A stretch of 64,000 nt of DNA from Bradyrhizobium jicamae (lineage in GTDB: Bacteria; Pseudomonadota; Alphaproteobacteria; Rhizobiales; Xanthobacteraceae), in assembly GCF_018130695.1 (NCBI RefSeq), contig NZ_JAFCJX010000002.1, positions 248,001 through 312,000 on the forward strand, read 5' to 3'. Under the pieces are notes generated by a model, which did not search any database, was not told the DNA's origin, and saw only the letters and a program-made list of their open reading frames with translations. The position numbers were made by a program, and so were the translations under genes. Positions within the stretch are counted from its first letter, which is position 1. Each line of letters begins with the position of its first letter. Of the stretch, positions 26,373-35,124 are shown piece by piece.

Positions 26373-27794
26373 ATGCTGACGAGAACGAAAACGAAATTCC
26401 GTCCGCTGCTGCTCTCGGCTGCGCTCGGTTCCGCGTTGTTCGCGACCGCAGCCTCGGCTGAAGGACTGACCGAGCAGCAGCAATTCGCCCGCGACATCTA
26501 CAAGGAGCTGGTCGAGATCAACACGGTCACCGCGACCGGCGACACCCAGAAGGCGGCCGAGGCGATGGCTGCACGGCTCCGTGCCGCGGGCTTCCCCGAC
26601 AGCGACGTGCACGTGTTCTCGCCGGCGCCACGCAAGGGCAATCTGGTGGCGCGGCTGCGCGGCTCCGGCGCGCGCAAGCCGATCCTGCTGGTCGCGCATA
26701 TCGACGTCGTGCCGGCCAATCGCGAGGACTGGTCGGTCGACCCGTTCAAGCTCACCGAGCAGGACGGCTATTTCTACGGCCGCGGCAGCGGCGACGACAA
26801 ATACATGGCGGCCGCGCACATCACCAATCTGATCCGCTACAAGAAGGAAGGCTACAAGCCCGACCGCGACATCATCGTGGCGCTGGAGACTGACGAGGAG
26901 ATCCTCGACAGCAACGCGCTCGGCATCCAGTGGCTGATCAAGAACCACCGCGACCTCATCGACGCCGAGTTCGCGCTCAACGAAGGTGGTGGCGTCGGCC
27001 TCAAGGACGGCAAGGCGATCCGCAACACCGTGCAGACCAGCGAGAAGGTCTCGATCGGCTATTTGCTCTCGGTAAAGAACAGGGGCGGGCACTCTTCGCT
27101 GCCGCGCAAGGACAATGCGATCTACCGTCTCGCCGAAGGCCTGGTGCGGCTGTCCAACTATCATTTCCCGGTCAATCTCAACGAGACGACGCGGGTCTAT
27201 TTCACCCGCATGGCCGAGATCGAGAGCAAGCCAAACGCGGACGACATCCGCGCGATCCTGGCGGCGCAGCCGGATCCGGCGGCCGCCGCGCGGCTGTCGG
27301 AAAACACCGGCTACAATGCGCAGCTCCGCACCACCTGCGTCGCGACCATGCTGGAGGGCGGCCATGCCATCAACGCGCTGCCGCAGCTTGCGACCGCCAA
27401 GGTCAACTGCCGGATCTTGCCCGGTGAGCCCGTCGACGGCGTCCGGGCGACGCTGGAGCGTGTGCTCGCCGACAAGGAGATCGAGATCGCGCCGACCGGC
27501 AAGGCGGTGTTGAGCGATCCGTCGCCGCTCAACGAGGAGATCATCGGCTCGATCGAAAAGCTCTCGAAGGAATTCTGGCCGACTGCCACGATCATCCCGG
27601 TCATGAGCACGGGCGCCACCGATGGCAGCTATCTGCGGAACGCCGGGATTCCGACCTATGGCCATTCCGGGCTCGCCGGCGATGTCGACGACAACCGCGC
27701 CCATGGCAAGGACGAGCGCGTGCTGGTGAAATCGTTCTACGAAGGCGAGGAGTATCTCTATCGCCTGGTCAAGATGCTGGCGGGCGGCAAGTGA
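26373..27794 (+). CDS. exported M20 family metallopeptidase
   Basis: This 473-aa enzyme has a signal peptide ending near TAASA and the M20 metal-binding pattern: VAHIDVVP, RGSGDDKY, the ETDEEI pair and the C-terminal HSGLAGDVDD region. A GGHSSLP dimerisation-type element lies in the middle. M20 enzymes are zinc-dependent carboxypeptidases, dipeptidases or deacylases. It is probably periplasmic. Its stop shares a base with the NadX start (TGATG), so it is coupled to the NAD genes although the functions are not obviously linked. Confidence 0.85.
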   Translation: MLTRTKTKFRPLLLSAALGSALFATAASAEGLTEQQQFARDIYKELVEINTVTATGDTQKAAEAMAARLRAAGFPDSDVHVFSPAPRKGNLVARLRGSGARKPILLVAHIDVVPANREDWSVDPFKLTEQDGYFYGRGSGDDKYMAAAHITNLIRYKKEGYKPDRDIIVALETDEEILDSNALGIQWLIKNHRDLIDAEFALNEGGGVGLKDGKAIRNTVQTSEKVSIGYLLSVKNRGGHSSLPRKDNAIYRLAEGLVRLSNYHFPVNLNETTRVYFTRMAEIESKPNADDIRAILAAQPDPAAAARLSENTGYNAQLRTTCVATMLEGGHAINALPQLATAKVNCRILPGEPVDGVRATLERVLADKEIEIAPTGKAVLSDPSPLNEEIIGSIEKLSKEFWPTATIIPVMSTGATDGSYLRNAGIPTYGHSGLAGDVDDNRAHGKDERVLVKSFYEGEEYLYRLVKMLAGGK

Positions 27795-28609
27795 TGGCAG
27801 ACAAGGCAAGGACGAAGATCGCGGTCGCGGGGCTCGGCGCGATCGGTACGGATGTCGTGAAAGCGCTCGATCAGGGCATTGAGGGCCTGACGCTGGTGGC
27901 GGTCTCGGCGCAGAACGCCGACAAGCATCGCGGCTGGGTCTCCGCGCTGAAGTCCGCGCCAAAGCTTGTTACGATCGAGGAGCTCGCTGAGATCGCCGAC
28001 ATCGTGGTCGAATGCGCGCCGGCCAAGGTCGTTCGCTCCATCGTCGCCCCCGTGGTCGAGCGCGGCAAGACGGCGGTGGTGCTGAGCGTCGGCGCGCTGC
28101 TGCAGAACGAGGACCTCGTCGATATCGCCCGGCGCAATGGCGGCCAGATCATCGTGCCGACCGGGGCGCTGATCGGGCTCGACGCCGTCACGGCCGCGGC
28201 TGTCGGCACCATCCATTCGGCAAAACTGGTCACGCGAAAACCGGTCGCGGGCCTCGTCGGCGCGCCGCATCTGATCGAGAACAACATTGAGATCGAGGGC
28301 ATCACCGAGCCGTTGCGCATTTTCGAAGGCAGCGCGCGCGATGCCGCAAAAGGCTTTCCGGCCAATCTCAACGTCGCGGTCGCGCTGTCGCTCGCCGGCA
28401 TCGGCCCTGACCGGACGCGGGTCGAGATCTGGGCCGATCCGACCGTGACGCGCAATACCCACCGCATCGAGGTCGATTCCGACTCCGCACGCTTCTCGAT
28501 GACAATCGAGAACATCCCCTCGGAAAATCCCAAGACCGGCCGCATCACCGCCTTGTCGGTGATCGCGTCCTTGCGCAAGCTGCGGGCGTCGCTGCGGATC
28601 GGGACGTGA
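27794..28609 (+). CDS. nadX: L-aspartate dehydrogenase (NadX family)
   Basis: This 271-aa protein has an N-terminal NAD-binding motif (IAVAGLGAIGTDVVKAL) and the aspartate dehydrogenase core (VVLSVGALLQ, TGALIGLDAV). The conserved NTHRIEV holds the probable catalytic histidine. The enzyme oxidises L-aspartate to iminoaspartate with NAD(P), which can feed quinolinate and NAD synthesis in place of NadB. The next gene is a nicotinamidase, which supports an NAD role. The ATG overlaps the peptidase stop by one base. Confidence 0.82.
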   Translation: MADKARTKIAVAGLGAIGTDVVKALDQGIEGLTLVAVSAQNADKHRGWVSALKSAPKLVTIEELAEIADIVVECAPAKVVRSIVAPVVERGKTAVVLSVGALLQNEDLVDIARRNGGQIIVPTGALIGLDAVTAAAVGTIHSAKLVTRKPVAGLVGAPHLIENNIEIEGITEPLRIFEGSARDAAKGFPANLNVAVALSLAGIGPDRTRVEIWADPTVTRNTHRIEVDSDSARFSMTIENIPSENPKTGRITALSVIASLRKLRASLRIGT

Positions 28610-28613
28610 GGTC

Positions 28614-29234
28614 ATGAAAATCCGGTCTGACGATCTTCTTCTCATCATCGACGTGCAGAACGATTTCTGCCCGGGTGGCGCGCTGGCGGTGGCGGATGGC
28701 GATGCGGTGGTGCCTGTCATCAACCGGCTCGCTACGCAATTCGATCACGTGGTGCTGACGCAGGACTGGCACCCCGTTGGCCATGGTTCCTTCGCGAGCT
28801 CGCATCCGGGCGCCGCGCCGTTCTCCTCCGTCACCATGCCCTATGGGCCGCAGACGCTGTGGCCGGATCACTGCATCCAGGGGACCTCGGGCGCGGCGTT
28901 CCATCCGCAGCTGGTCACCGACAAGGCTGAGCTGGTGATCCGCAAGGGCTTTCGCGGCGCGATCGATTCGTATTCGGCCTTCTTCGAGAATGATCGCGCC
29001 ACGCCGACCGGGCTCGCCGGCTATTTGCGCGAGCGCGGGCTGAAGCGCGTCGTGATGGCCGGGCTTGCGACCGACTATTGCGTCAATTACTCCGCGCTGG
29101 ATGCGCGGCGGCTCGGCTTCGAGACCGCGGTGGTGATGGCCGGCTGCCGCGCCATCGATCTCCAGGGATCGCTGGCTGTGGCGACGGAAGGCATGCGCGC
29201 CGCCGGCGTGACGTTGCTTGACGATATCGCTTGA
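28614..29234 (+). CDS. pncA: nicotinamidase
   Basis: This 206-aa isochorismatase-fold enzyme hydrolyses nicotinamide to nicotinate in the NAD salvage pathway. The catalytic triad is D13 (IIDVQNDF), K111 (RKGF) and C156 (ATDYCVNYS). Metal ligands are in QDWHPVGHGSF (D51, H53) and WPDHC (H86). The length is close to E. coli PncA. It starts four bases after the NadX stop, so the pair forms an NAD precursor unit. Confidence 0.92.
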   Translation: MKIRSDDLLLIIDVQNDFCPGGALAVADGDAVVPVINRLATQFDHVVLTQDWHPVGHGSFASSHPGAAPFSSVTMPYGPQTLWPDHCIQGTSGAAFHPQLVTDKAELVIRKGFRGAIDSYSAFFENDRATPTGLAGYLRERGLKRVVMAGLATDYCVNYSALDARRLGFETAVVMAGCRAIDLQGSLAVATEGMRAAGVTLLDDIA

Positions 29235-29315
29235 GGCATCGGCAAAAACCGTTGTTTTGACTGGGCTTTTGCTTTAATCCGCAAGCGTTGACGGTCGTTT
29301 GCTGGCGGAGATTTC

Positions 29316-30302
29316 GTGGCGGGACAGGTATTGCGGATTGGCACGCGCAAGAGCGCGATGGCGCTGGCGCAGACCGAGGAGGTCGCGCGGCTCTTGCGCG
29401 CGGTCGCGCCAAAACTTGCCGTCGACGTCGTCAAGTTCGAAACCCGCGGCGACCAGGACCAGACCAGCAAGCTGCTGCGCCATGGCGGCAAGGGTGGCGC
29501 CTTCGTCGCCGAGATTCGCGACGCGATGCGCGCAGGTAGCCTGCAGGCCGCGATGCATTCGCTGAAGGATGTGCCGGGCAACGAGGAGACGCCGGGCCTG
29601 GTGCTCGCCGCAATGCTGGCGCGCGATGCCGCCAATGACGCGTTGGTGCTGCGGCCCGGCCTGTCGCTCGAAACCTTTCGCAGCCATCGCGGCAAGGGTT
29701 TTATGATCGGCACCAACGCGGTGCGCCGCGCGGCCTATCTGCGCCGGCTGTTTCCGGAAGCGACCGTGATCCACTACCGCGGCGCCGCCGACACGCGGAT
29801 TGCAAAACTCGATCGCGGCGACAAGCAGCGGCTGCCCGGCGGCGGTGAGGTCGGACCTGCGGACGCGCTGGTGATGGCGCGCTCCGGTCTCGAGCGCATC
29901 GGCATGACCGCGCGCATCGTGCATGATTTCTCCGTCGACGAGATGCTGCCCGCCGTCGGCCAGGGTATCGTTGCGGTGGAATGCGTCGAGACCGATTGGG
30001 CGACGCGCGGCCGGCTTGCCGCGATCGACAATGCAGCAGCGCGGCTCAGCGCCGAGGCCGAGCGCGAGGTGCTGTGGGTGCTCAACGGCCACTGCAACTC
30101 GCCGATCGCCGGCCACGCGACGCGCGCCGGCAACGAGATCACGCTGCGCGCCTCGGTGCTGGATGAAGCCGGTGACCGCTTCATCGAGGTGACGCGGAAG
30201 GGCCCGGCGGATCGCCCGCGCGAGCTCGGCCGCGCGGTGGGCATGGAGCTGCTCGACAAGGGCGCGGCGGAGATCATCGCGCGGACGCGGCCGGAGGAGT
30301 AG
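29316..30302 (+). CDS. divergent hydroxymethylbilane synthase (porphobilinogen deaminase) homologue
   Basis: This 328-aa protein aligns with HemC, which joins four porphobilinogen units on a dipyrromethane cofactor. The key residues are kept: IGTRKS at the N-terminus, HSLKDVP with the catalytic Asp85, a GTNAVRR arginine loop, HYRGAADTR, and Cys260 in the cofactor-attachment loop (NGHCNSP). Other parts differ from typical HemC: an R-L-P-G-G-G insert follows the DTR region and the cofactor loop reads NGHC rather than GGC. It may be a second, specialised copy. GTG 29316 has GGCGGAG about six bases upstream. It is monocistronic, before a repeat. Confidence 0.75.
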   Translation: MAGQVLRIGTRKSAMALAQTEEVARLLRAVAPKLAVDVVKFETRGDQDQTSKLLRHGGKGGAFVAEIRDAMRAGSLQAAMHSLKDVPGNEETPGLVLAAMLARDAANDALVLRPGLSLETFRSHRGKGFMIGTNAVRRAAYLRRLFPEATVIHYRGAADTRIAKLDRGDKQRLPGGGEVGPADALVMARSGLERIGMTARIVHDFSVDEMLPAVGQGIVAVECVETDWATRGRLAAIDNAAARLSAEAEREVLWVLNGHCNSPIAGHATRAGNEITLRASVLDEAGDRFIEVTRKGPADRPRELGRAVGMELLDKGAAEIIARTRPEE

Positions 30303-30332
30303 GTCACTGTCGTCCCGGCGAAGGCCTATCCA

Positions 30333-30458
30333 CGTCGTCCTGGCGAAAGCCAGGACCCATTACCACGAATGGTCGTTGTGGCGCGACGCTGGGGCCGCGA
30401 TCTTTTCCAATAATTGGATTCGGTGGTTATGGGTCCCCTGGCTTTCGCCAGGACGACG
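30333..30458. repeat. palindromic repeat GTCGTCCTGGCGAAAGCCAGGAC, copy 1
   Basis: An inner hairpin (CCTGGCGAAAGCCAGG) near the left end and its counterpart at the right end form long inverted arms, CGTCGTCCTGGC (30333-30344) to the closing GCCAGGACGACG (30447-30458). The copy at 55112-55233 has the same arms and a related centre. It fills the gap before the convergent DUF1045 gene. Confidence 0.88.
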
Positions 30459-30466
30459 GGGGAGAG

Positions 30467-31156
30467 TTACGCCCGCAATGGCCAGCTGCCGATGATGCGG
30501 AATCGCGCTGTGCTGCTATCCTGCTTGAACAGCGCAATCCGATCGATCGCAAGCCGGCCAATCCCCGTCTCGGCAAACCGCTCCCGCAACCACGTCACGA
30601 TCGGGCTGCGGCGCTCGTCGTTCAGCCGCCCTGTCAGCGTCATGTGGAAGCGGAATTCTTCCATCACATACGGATAGCCCCAGCTGTCGAGATAGTCGCA
30701 TTGTCGCGCCGAAAGTCTTGCGGGATTGCGGCGGGCGCGATCTTCCGGCGTCAGCGCAGCGCGGAAGGAATCGAAATCGCGCGTGCAGTCAGCGGCGAGT
30801 TGCTGCAGGTCGTCGGACGGTTTCGCCGGGATCACCGCGATGAAGCCGCTGATGGCGTCGACGACCGGATCGATGACGGGTATTCGCCGCGGGTGGCCGG
30901 CGAAGGATTCGCAGGTTGCAATCAACTCGGCTTCTGTCTTGCTATCAGCCAATGCCATCGGCGCCTTCAGCGTGGCATGAAAGCCGTATTTGCGGGGATC
31001 GGCGGTCACCGCGTGCCAGTCGGGCGTGACGCCGGCGGGGAAGGCAACATCGTCGCCTGACACCGCGTCGTAGCCGAGCATCGTCGAACCGAATCGGTGC
31101 AGCGCGCTGTCCGATGATGGCGCGTAGTAGATTGCGTAGCGTGGGTACCCTGCCAT
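30467..31156 (-). CDS. DUF1045 phosphonate-locus protein, 2H phosphoesterase-like
   Basis: This 229-aa protein matches the family called phosphonate metabolism protein (DUF1045). Two HxT-type motifs are visible: HATLKAP around residue 60 and HMTLTG around 169. These two histidine motifs are the mark of the 2H phosphoesterase superfamily, which acts on cyclic phosphodiesters or RNA ends. It lies 20 bases after a PhnM-like gene in a minus-strand operon next to phnCDEE. No phnP was found in the locus, so this protein could open the ribose cyclic phosphate made by C-P lyase; that is inference. Confidence 0.8.
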   Translation of the reverse strand: MAGYPRYAIYYAPSSDSALHRFGSTMLGYDAVSGDDVAFPAGVTPDWHAVTADPRKYGFHATLKAPMALADSKTEAELIATCESFAGHPRRIPVIDPVVDAISGFIAVIPAKPSDDLQQLAADCTRDFDSFRAALTPEDRARRNPARLSARQCDYLDSWGYPYVMEEFRFHMTLTGRLNDERRSPIVTWLRERFAETGIGRLAIDRIALFKQDSSTARFRIIGSWPLRA

Positions 31157-31176
31157 GGCGCCAGAATAGAAAAGTC

Positions 31177-32367
31177 TCAGGCCGCCGCAACCGTCTTGCG
31201 CGCGGGCGATGCCTGCACGAGACGCGTGGCGTCGGTGAGATGCACCAGCCGGCCCGCTGCGATCACGGCGACGATGCGCGGCCGCAGCGGCAGCTTGTCG
31301 TCGACGACCACGATGTCGGCGCGCTGGCCGCTCAAGAGCGTGCCGCGATCGGCGAGCCCGGCCGCCCGCGCCGGTGCGGACGAGATCAGGTCCCAGGCTT
31401 TTGCCAGCGGCAGCGTGCCGTCGGCATCGAGCCGGAACGCGGCGAGCAGTGGCGCCGGATAATAATAGTCGGAGGCCAGCACCGAGCAGAGACCCTTTCT
31501 GACCATGTCGGAGGCCTTGGTCCAGCCGGTGTGGCTGCCGCCGCGCACGACGTTGGGGGCGCCGAACACGATGAAGTCGCCGCCCGCGGCCGCCTCGCGC
31601 GCGGTCTCCTTGTTGACCGGGAATTCGGCGATGCCGACGCCCTGCGTCCGAAAAGACTTGCGCATCGCCGGGCTGTTGTCGTCATGCGACAGCATCCGCA
31701 CACCGGCCTCGCGCGCAGCCGTCGCAAGGCGGGCGATCGACTCCGGCACGTCATGGGCGCGCGCGACCACGTGCTCGACCAGCCGGTCGAACGCATCGTC
31801 TGTCAGCCCGGTGCGCTCGACCATGCGGCTGCGCTTCTGCGGCTTTGCCAGATTGGCGACCGTGGAATCCATGTGGTCGTTGAAGGCGAACAGGTCGATG
31901 CGGCCTTCGGCGAGCCACTGGGTGATCTCGGCCTCGGCGTCGAGATTGTAGGTCTCGTGGCGCAGATGGAAGCGGGTGTCGGCGGCAAGCTGCGGCCGCA
32001 TCGCCTCGATCGCGTCGAGCAGCGCACGGGCATTCTCGGCGCTGCGCAGGCCCGGCTCCCACGACCAGGTGGTGGCGTGGAACACGGTGGTGATGCCGTT
32101 GGCGATCGCCTGGCGGTCGCTGTCGACAAGCGCGACGTCGATCGGGAGGTCGACGCCGGGCCGCGGCATCATCTGCCGCTCGAAGGCATCGCCATGGATG
32201 TCGACAATGCCGGGCATCACGAGCAACCCCGTGGCGTCGATGTGCAGCGCGGCCCGCTCGTGATCGTCGCCGATGAGACCGATGTCGCGGCCGGCGGTGC
32301 GCAGCGAGGTCTCGACCAGCGCGCCGTCGATCAGCGCACGTCCGCCTTCAATGACGATCTCGGTCAT
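31177..32367 (-). CDS. phnM: PhnM-like amidohydrolase, second paralogue
   Basis: This 396-aa amidohydrolase resembles PhnM, the ribose 1-methylphosphonate 5-triphosphate diphosphatase of the C-P lyase pathway. Metal-binding pieces include [11 protein letters not shown], the [13 protein letters not shown] region and LSHDDNSPA, with [14 protein letters not shown] and LASDYYYPA later. The plus-strand phnM at 42461-43615 has the same pieces ([34 protein letters not shown]), so this is a diverged copy. It overlaps the acetyltransferase stop by four bases and precedes DUF1045. Its metal region differs from the first copy and its substrate may differ. Confidence 0.83.
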   Translation of the reverse strand: MTEIVIEGGRALIDGALVETSLRTAGRDIGLIGDDHERAALHIDATGLLVMPGIVDIHGDAFERQMMPRPGVDLPIDVALVDSDRQAIANGITTVFHATTWSWEPGLRSAENARALLDAIEAMRPQLAADTRFHLRHETYNLDAEAEITQWLAEGRIDLFAFNDHMDSTVANLAKPQKRSRMVERTGLTDDAFDRLVEHVVARAHDVPESIARLATAAREAGVRMLSHDDNSPAMRKSFRTQGVGIAEFPVNKETAREAAAGGDFIVFGAPNVVRGGSHTGWTKASDMVRKGLCSVLASDYYYPAPLLAAFRLDADGTLPLAKAWDLISSAPARAAGLADRGTLLSGQRADIVVVDDKLPLRPRIVAVIAAGRLVHLTDATRLVQASPARKTVAAA

Positions 32368-33032
32368 AGCGCTGCACTCCGCTTGTTGCCGTGAGACGTG
32401 GCTGCGTCGCCCGCGGCTTCGTATTTGTCAAGGAAGTCCTCGACGGAAAGCCTCCGGAAGTCGGGCAAGGCACGGCGCAAGATTTCGTGATCCCAATCCC
32501 ACCAGGCGAGGTTGGTGAGACGCGCGGCGATGTCTTCCGGAAAGCGCCGCTTGATCACCCGCGCCGGATTGCCGCCGACGATGGTGTAGGCCGGCACGTC
32601 CTTGGTCACGACGGCGCCGGCGGCGACCACCGCGCCGGTGCCGATATTGCGGCCGGGCAGGATGATCGCGCCATGGCCGATCCAGACGTCGTGGCCGATC
32701 TGCACATGATGCGCGCGCCGCCAGTCGAAGAAATCGGCGTCGTCAGGCTCGCCGTCGAAATAGGCACTGGCACGGTAGGTGAAATGCGCCTGCGTCGCGC
32801 GGTGCATCGGGTGATTGCCCGGATTGATCCGCGTCATCGCCGCGATCGAGCAGAACTTGCCGATCGTCGTATAGGTGATCTGGCTGTCGTTCACGACGTA
32901 GGAATAGTCGTCCATGCTGACTTCGAGCAGGATGGTTCGCGCGCCGACCTCGGTATAGGTGCCGAGCTTGCTCTCGCGCACGGAGGCGGTCGGGTCGATG
33001 GTCGGGACCACGCTGAGTTTCTTGCCGGCCAT
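32364..33032 (-). CDS. hexapeptide-repeat acetyltransferase of the phosphonate locus
   Basis: This 222-aa left-handed beta-helix protein has hexapeptide turns such as [13 protein letters not shown] and [41 protein letters not shown], the end typical of xenobiotic or chloramphenicol-type acetyltransferases. Homologues occur in phn operons and are called phosphonate metabolism transferase. It may acetylate an aminoalkylphosphonate, as PhnO does with a different fold. ATG 33032 has GGAGG about seven bases upstream. It leads the minus-strand operon, and a phased PHO-box array lies 54 bases before its start. Confidence 0.83.
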   Translation of the reverse strand: MAGKKLSVVPTIDPTASVRESKLGTYTEVGARTILLEVSMDDYSYVVNDSQITYTTIGKFCSIAAMTRINPGNHPMHRATQAHFTYRASAYFDGEPDDADFFDWRRAHHVQIGHDVWIGHGAIILPGRNIGTGAVVAAGAVVTKDVPAYTIVGGNPARVIKRRFPEDIAARLTNLAWWDWDHEILRRALPDFRRLSVEDFLDKYEAAGDAATSHGNKRSAAL

Positions 33033-33085
33033 CTGTGCCTCCGGATGCGACTTTTGACGAAGTCGGCCCGTCATCAGGGCGATTG

Positions 33086-33114
33086 ATGACAGCAGCATGA
33101 CGATGCGATGACGG
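33086..33114 (-). promoter_or_regulatory. candidate PHO box array, three half-sites at 11-bp period
   Basis: Read on the minus strand, CCGTCAT (33108-33114), TCGTCAT (33097-33103) and CTGTCAT (33086-33092) lie in one orientation with starts exactly 11 bases apart. CTGTCAT is the PhoB half-site consensus. The array faces the acetyltransferase/PhnM/DUF1045 operon, 54 bases before its ATG. PhoB control under phosphate limitation is inferred. Confidence 0.7.
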
Positions 33115-33151
33115 CCAACAGCGTGTGGATGATCGTCGCACCGCAGCGCAT

Positions 33152-33169
33152 CCGTCACACAACTGTTAA
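33152..33169 (+). promoter_or_regulatory. candidate PHO box for phnCDEE
   Basis: CCGTCAC and CTGTTAA are separated by four bases (11-bp period) and lie 47 bases before the phnC start. This matches the two-half-site layout of a PHO box, with weaker half-sites than the divergent array at 33086-33114. Confidence 0.55.
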
Positions 33170-33215
33170 GCATGGGGAATAGCGGTGACCCAACGTGGAC
33201 GCCGTGGAGCATGGC

Positions 33216-34031
33216 ATGCTGGTGGTGGAAGGTCTGACGTGCCGCTTCGGCACCAAAGCCGCAGTCGACAATGCGTCATTCTCCGTTGCGCCGGGCAGCT
33301 TCGTCGGCGTCATCGGCCGCTCCGGCGCCGGCAAGTCGACCCTGCTGCGGATGATCAACCGTCTCGCCGATCCGACCGACGGCCGCATCCTGTTCGAGGG
33401 CACCGACGTCACCGCGCTGCGCGGCAAGGAGCTTCGGCAGTGGCGGGCGCGCTCGGCGATGATCTTCCAGCAGTTCAATCTGGTCGGCCGGCTCGACGTG
33501 CTGACCAATGTGCTGATGGGCCGGCTCGCCAACATTCCCGCCTGGCGCTCGCTGGCGCAGATCTGGCCGGATGAGGACAAGGCGCTGGCGATGTCCGCGC
33601 TCGAGCAGTTCGACATCGCCCAGCTCGCGGCGCAGCGTGCCGACCAGCTCTCCGGCGGCCAGCAGCAGCGCGTCGCGATCGCGCGTGCGCTGGTGCAGGA
33701 GCCCGATGTGATCCTCGCCGACGAGCCGATCGCCTCGCTCGATCCGCGCAACACCAAGATCGTGATGGATGCGCTGCTGCGCATCAACAAGCATTTCGGC
33801 ATCACCGTGCTCTGCAACCTGCATTCGCTGGATCTGGCGCGAACTTACTGCGACCGCCTGATCGGCATGGCGGCGGGCCGCGTGGTGTTCGACGGCGCGC
33901 CGGCTGCGTTGACGGACCACATCGCGCGCGAGCTTTACGATCTCGAGGCCAATGACGTCATCGGCGCGGCACCGTTGCCGGTGCCCGAGGCGGCATCCGT
34001 TCCCGCACTCGGCACGGCCGCGGCGGCGTAG
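33216..34031 (+). CDS. phnC: phosphonate ABC transporter ATP-binding protein
   Basis: This 271-aa ATPase powers phosphonate import. The Walker A motif is GRSGAGKST near 35-43, the ABC signature [15 protein letters not shown] follows, and Walker B is [15 protein letters not shown] 33216 is chosen because GGAG lies six bases upstream; a GTG at 33195 is also in frame. phnD follows after 76 bases and the two phnE genes further on. It belongs to the plus-strand operon controlled from the region at 33.1 kb. Confidence 0.93.
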   Translation: MLVVEGLTCRFGTKAAVDNASFSVAPGSFVGVIGRSGAGKSTLLRMINRLADPTDGRILFEGTDVTALRGKELRQWRARSAMIFQQFNLVGRLDVLTNVLMGRLANIPAWRSLAQIWPDEDKALAMSALEQFDIAQLAAQRADQLSGGQQQRVAIARALVQEPDVILADEPIASLDPRNTKIVMDALLRINKHFGITVLCNLHSLDLARTYCDRLIGMAAGRVVFDGAPAALTDHIARELYDLEANDVIGAAPLPVPEAASVPALGTAAAA

Positions 34032-34107
34032 GTCACGCGTATTTCCGACAGGGGCGGCCGGGCGTGTTCGACCGGCCACAAAGGCGTACTCACAGAGAGG
34101 GCTAATC

Positions 34108-35043
34108 ATGATCACTCGTCGCATCATCCTGGCCGGCGCTGCTGCGCTGGCATTCACCGGCTCCGCTGCAGCGGAAGACTGGAAGGCAAAATATCCGGAG
34201 CTCACTTTCGCTGTCGTGCCGGCCGAGAACGCTTCCGGCGTCACCGAGCGCTGGGCGCCCTTCATCAGCTATCTGTCCAAGGAACTCGGCGTGAAGGTCA
34301 CGCTGCGGATCGCCAATGACTACGCCGCCGTGATTGAAGGCCAGCGTGCCGGCAACATCCAGATCGCGAGCTACGGCTCGGCCTCGTTCGCCCGCGCCCG
34401 CCTGACCGGCGTGAAGACCGACGCCTTCGCCAACGACATCAACGCCGACGGCTCGACCGGCTACTACTCGGTGTTCTTCGTCAAGGCCAACAGCCCGGCC
34501 AAGAGCATCGACGATCTGAAGGGCAAGAATCTCGGCCTGGTCGATCCGAACTCGACCTCCGGCAACAACGTGCCGCGCTTCGAGCTCGACAAGATCGGCA
34601 TTCCCGATGCCGACGCCTATTTCGGCAAGGTCGTGTTCACCGGCAGCCACGAGAACGCCATGCTGGCGCTGGCGCAGGGCACCGTCGACGTCGCCGCCAA
34701 CCAGTGGACCAACGACGACGATTCCACGCTGGCGCAGATGCTGACCAAGGGCATGCTGAAGAATGCCGATGGCTCGGCGATGAAGAAGGACGACTTCCGG
34801 ATCATCCACAAGTCGGCGCCGATCATCAACGGCCCCTACGCCTATAACTCGGAGCTGCCCGAGGACCTGAAGGCCGCGATCGCAAAGGCCTTCTTTGACG
34901 CACCGGCCAAGGACAAGGTCGCATTCGAGCGTCTCTCGGACGGGCAGAAGAAGGGCTTCAATTCGGCCACCACCAAGGATTGGGATGGCACTATCGCGCT
35001 GATCAAGTTCGTCGACAATCTGCGCAAGAAGAAAGCGAGCTGA
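34108..35043 (+). CDS. phnD: phosphonate ABC transporter, periplasmic binding protein
   Basis: This 311-aa protein has a signal peptide (MITRRIILAGAAALAFTGSAAA) and the PhnD pattern: FAVVPAENASGVTERWAPFISYLSKELG, ASYGSASFARARLTG, LGLVDPNSTSGNN and AANQWTND. It binds phosphonates, and in some species phosphate esters, in the periplasm. ATG 34108 follows AGAGAGG. A perfect hairpin followed by TTTT lies just after its stop and before phnE. Confidence 0.93.
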   Translation: MITRRIILAGAAALAFTGSAAAEDWKAKYPELTFAVVPAENASGVTERWAPFISYLSKELGVKVTLRIANDYAAVIEGQRAGNIQIASYGSASFARARLTGVKTDAFANDINADGSTGYYSVFFVKANSPAKSIDDLKGKNLGLVDPNSTSGNNVPRFELDKIGIPDADAYFGKVVFTGSHENAMLALAQGTVDVAANQWTNDDDSTLAQMLTKGMLKNADGSAMKKDDFRIIHKSAPIINGPYAYNSELPEDLKAAIAKAFFDAPAKDKVAFERLSDGQKKGFNSATTKDWDGTIALIKFVDNLRKKKAS

Positions 35044-35063
35044 TCGCACGACGGAAGTCCATT

Positions 35064-35090
35064 GGGCCGGGTTGATCACCCGGCCCTTTT
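35064..35090 (+). terminator. intrinsic terminator or attenuator between phnD and phnE
   Basis: A perfect 9-bp stem (GGGCCGGGT at 35064-35072, ACCCGGCCC at 35078-35086) with a 5-base loop is followed by TTTT. It lies inside the phnCDEE unit, 21 bases after the phnD stop. It likely reduces transcription into the permease genes and keeps the binding protein in excess. Confidence 0.8.
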
Positions 35091-35124
35091 GTCGTCCAGG
35101 CTTCAACGCGACAGGCTCTGATCG

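Noticed and set aside
26121..27962. Antisense reading frame of about 613 codons over the M20 peptidase gene
   Set aside because: Shadow of the peptidase, which has full metal-binding motifs and a signal peptide.
30333..30458. Insertion-sequence ends
   Set aside because: Inverted arms but no transposase and no flanking target duplication seen; classed as an intergenic palindromic repeat.
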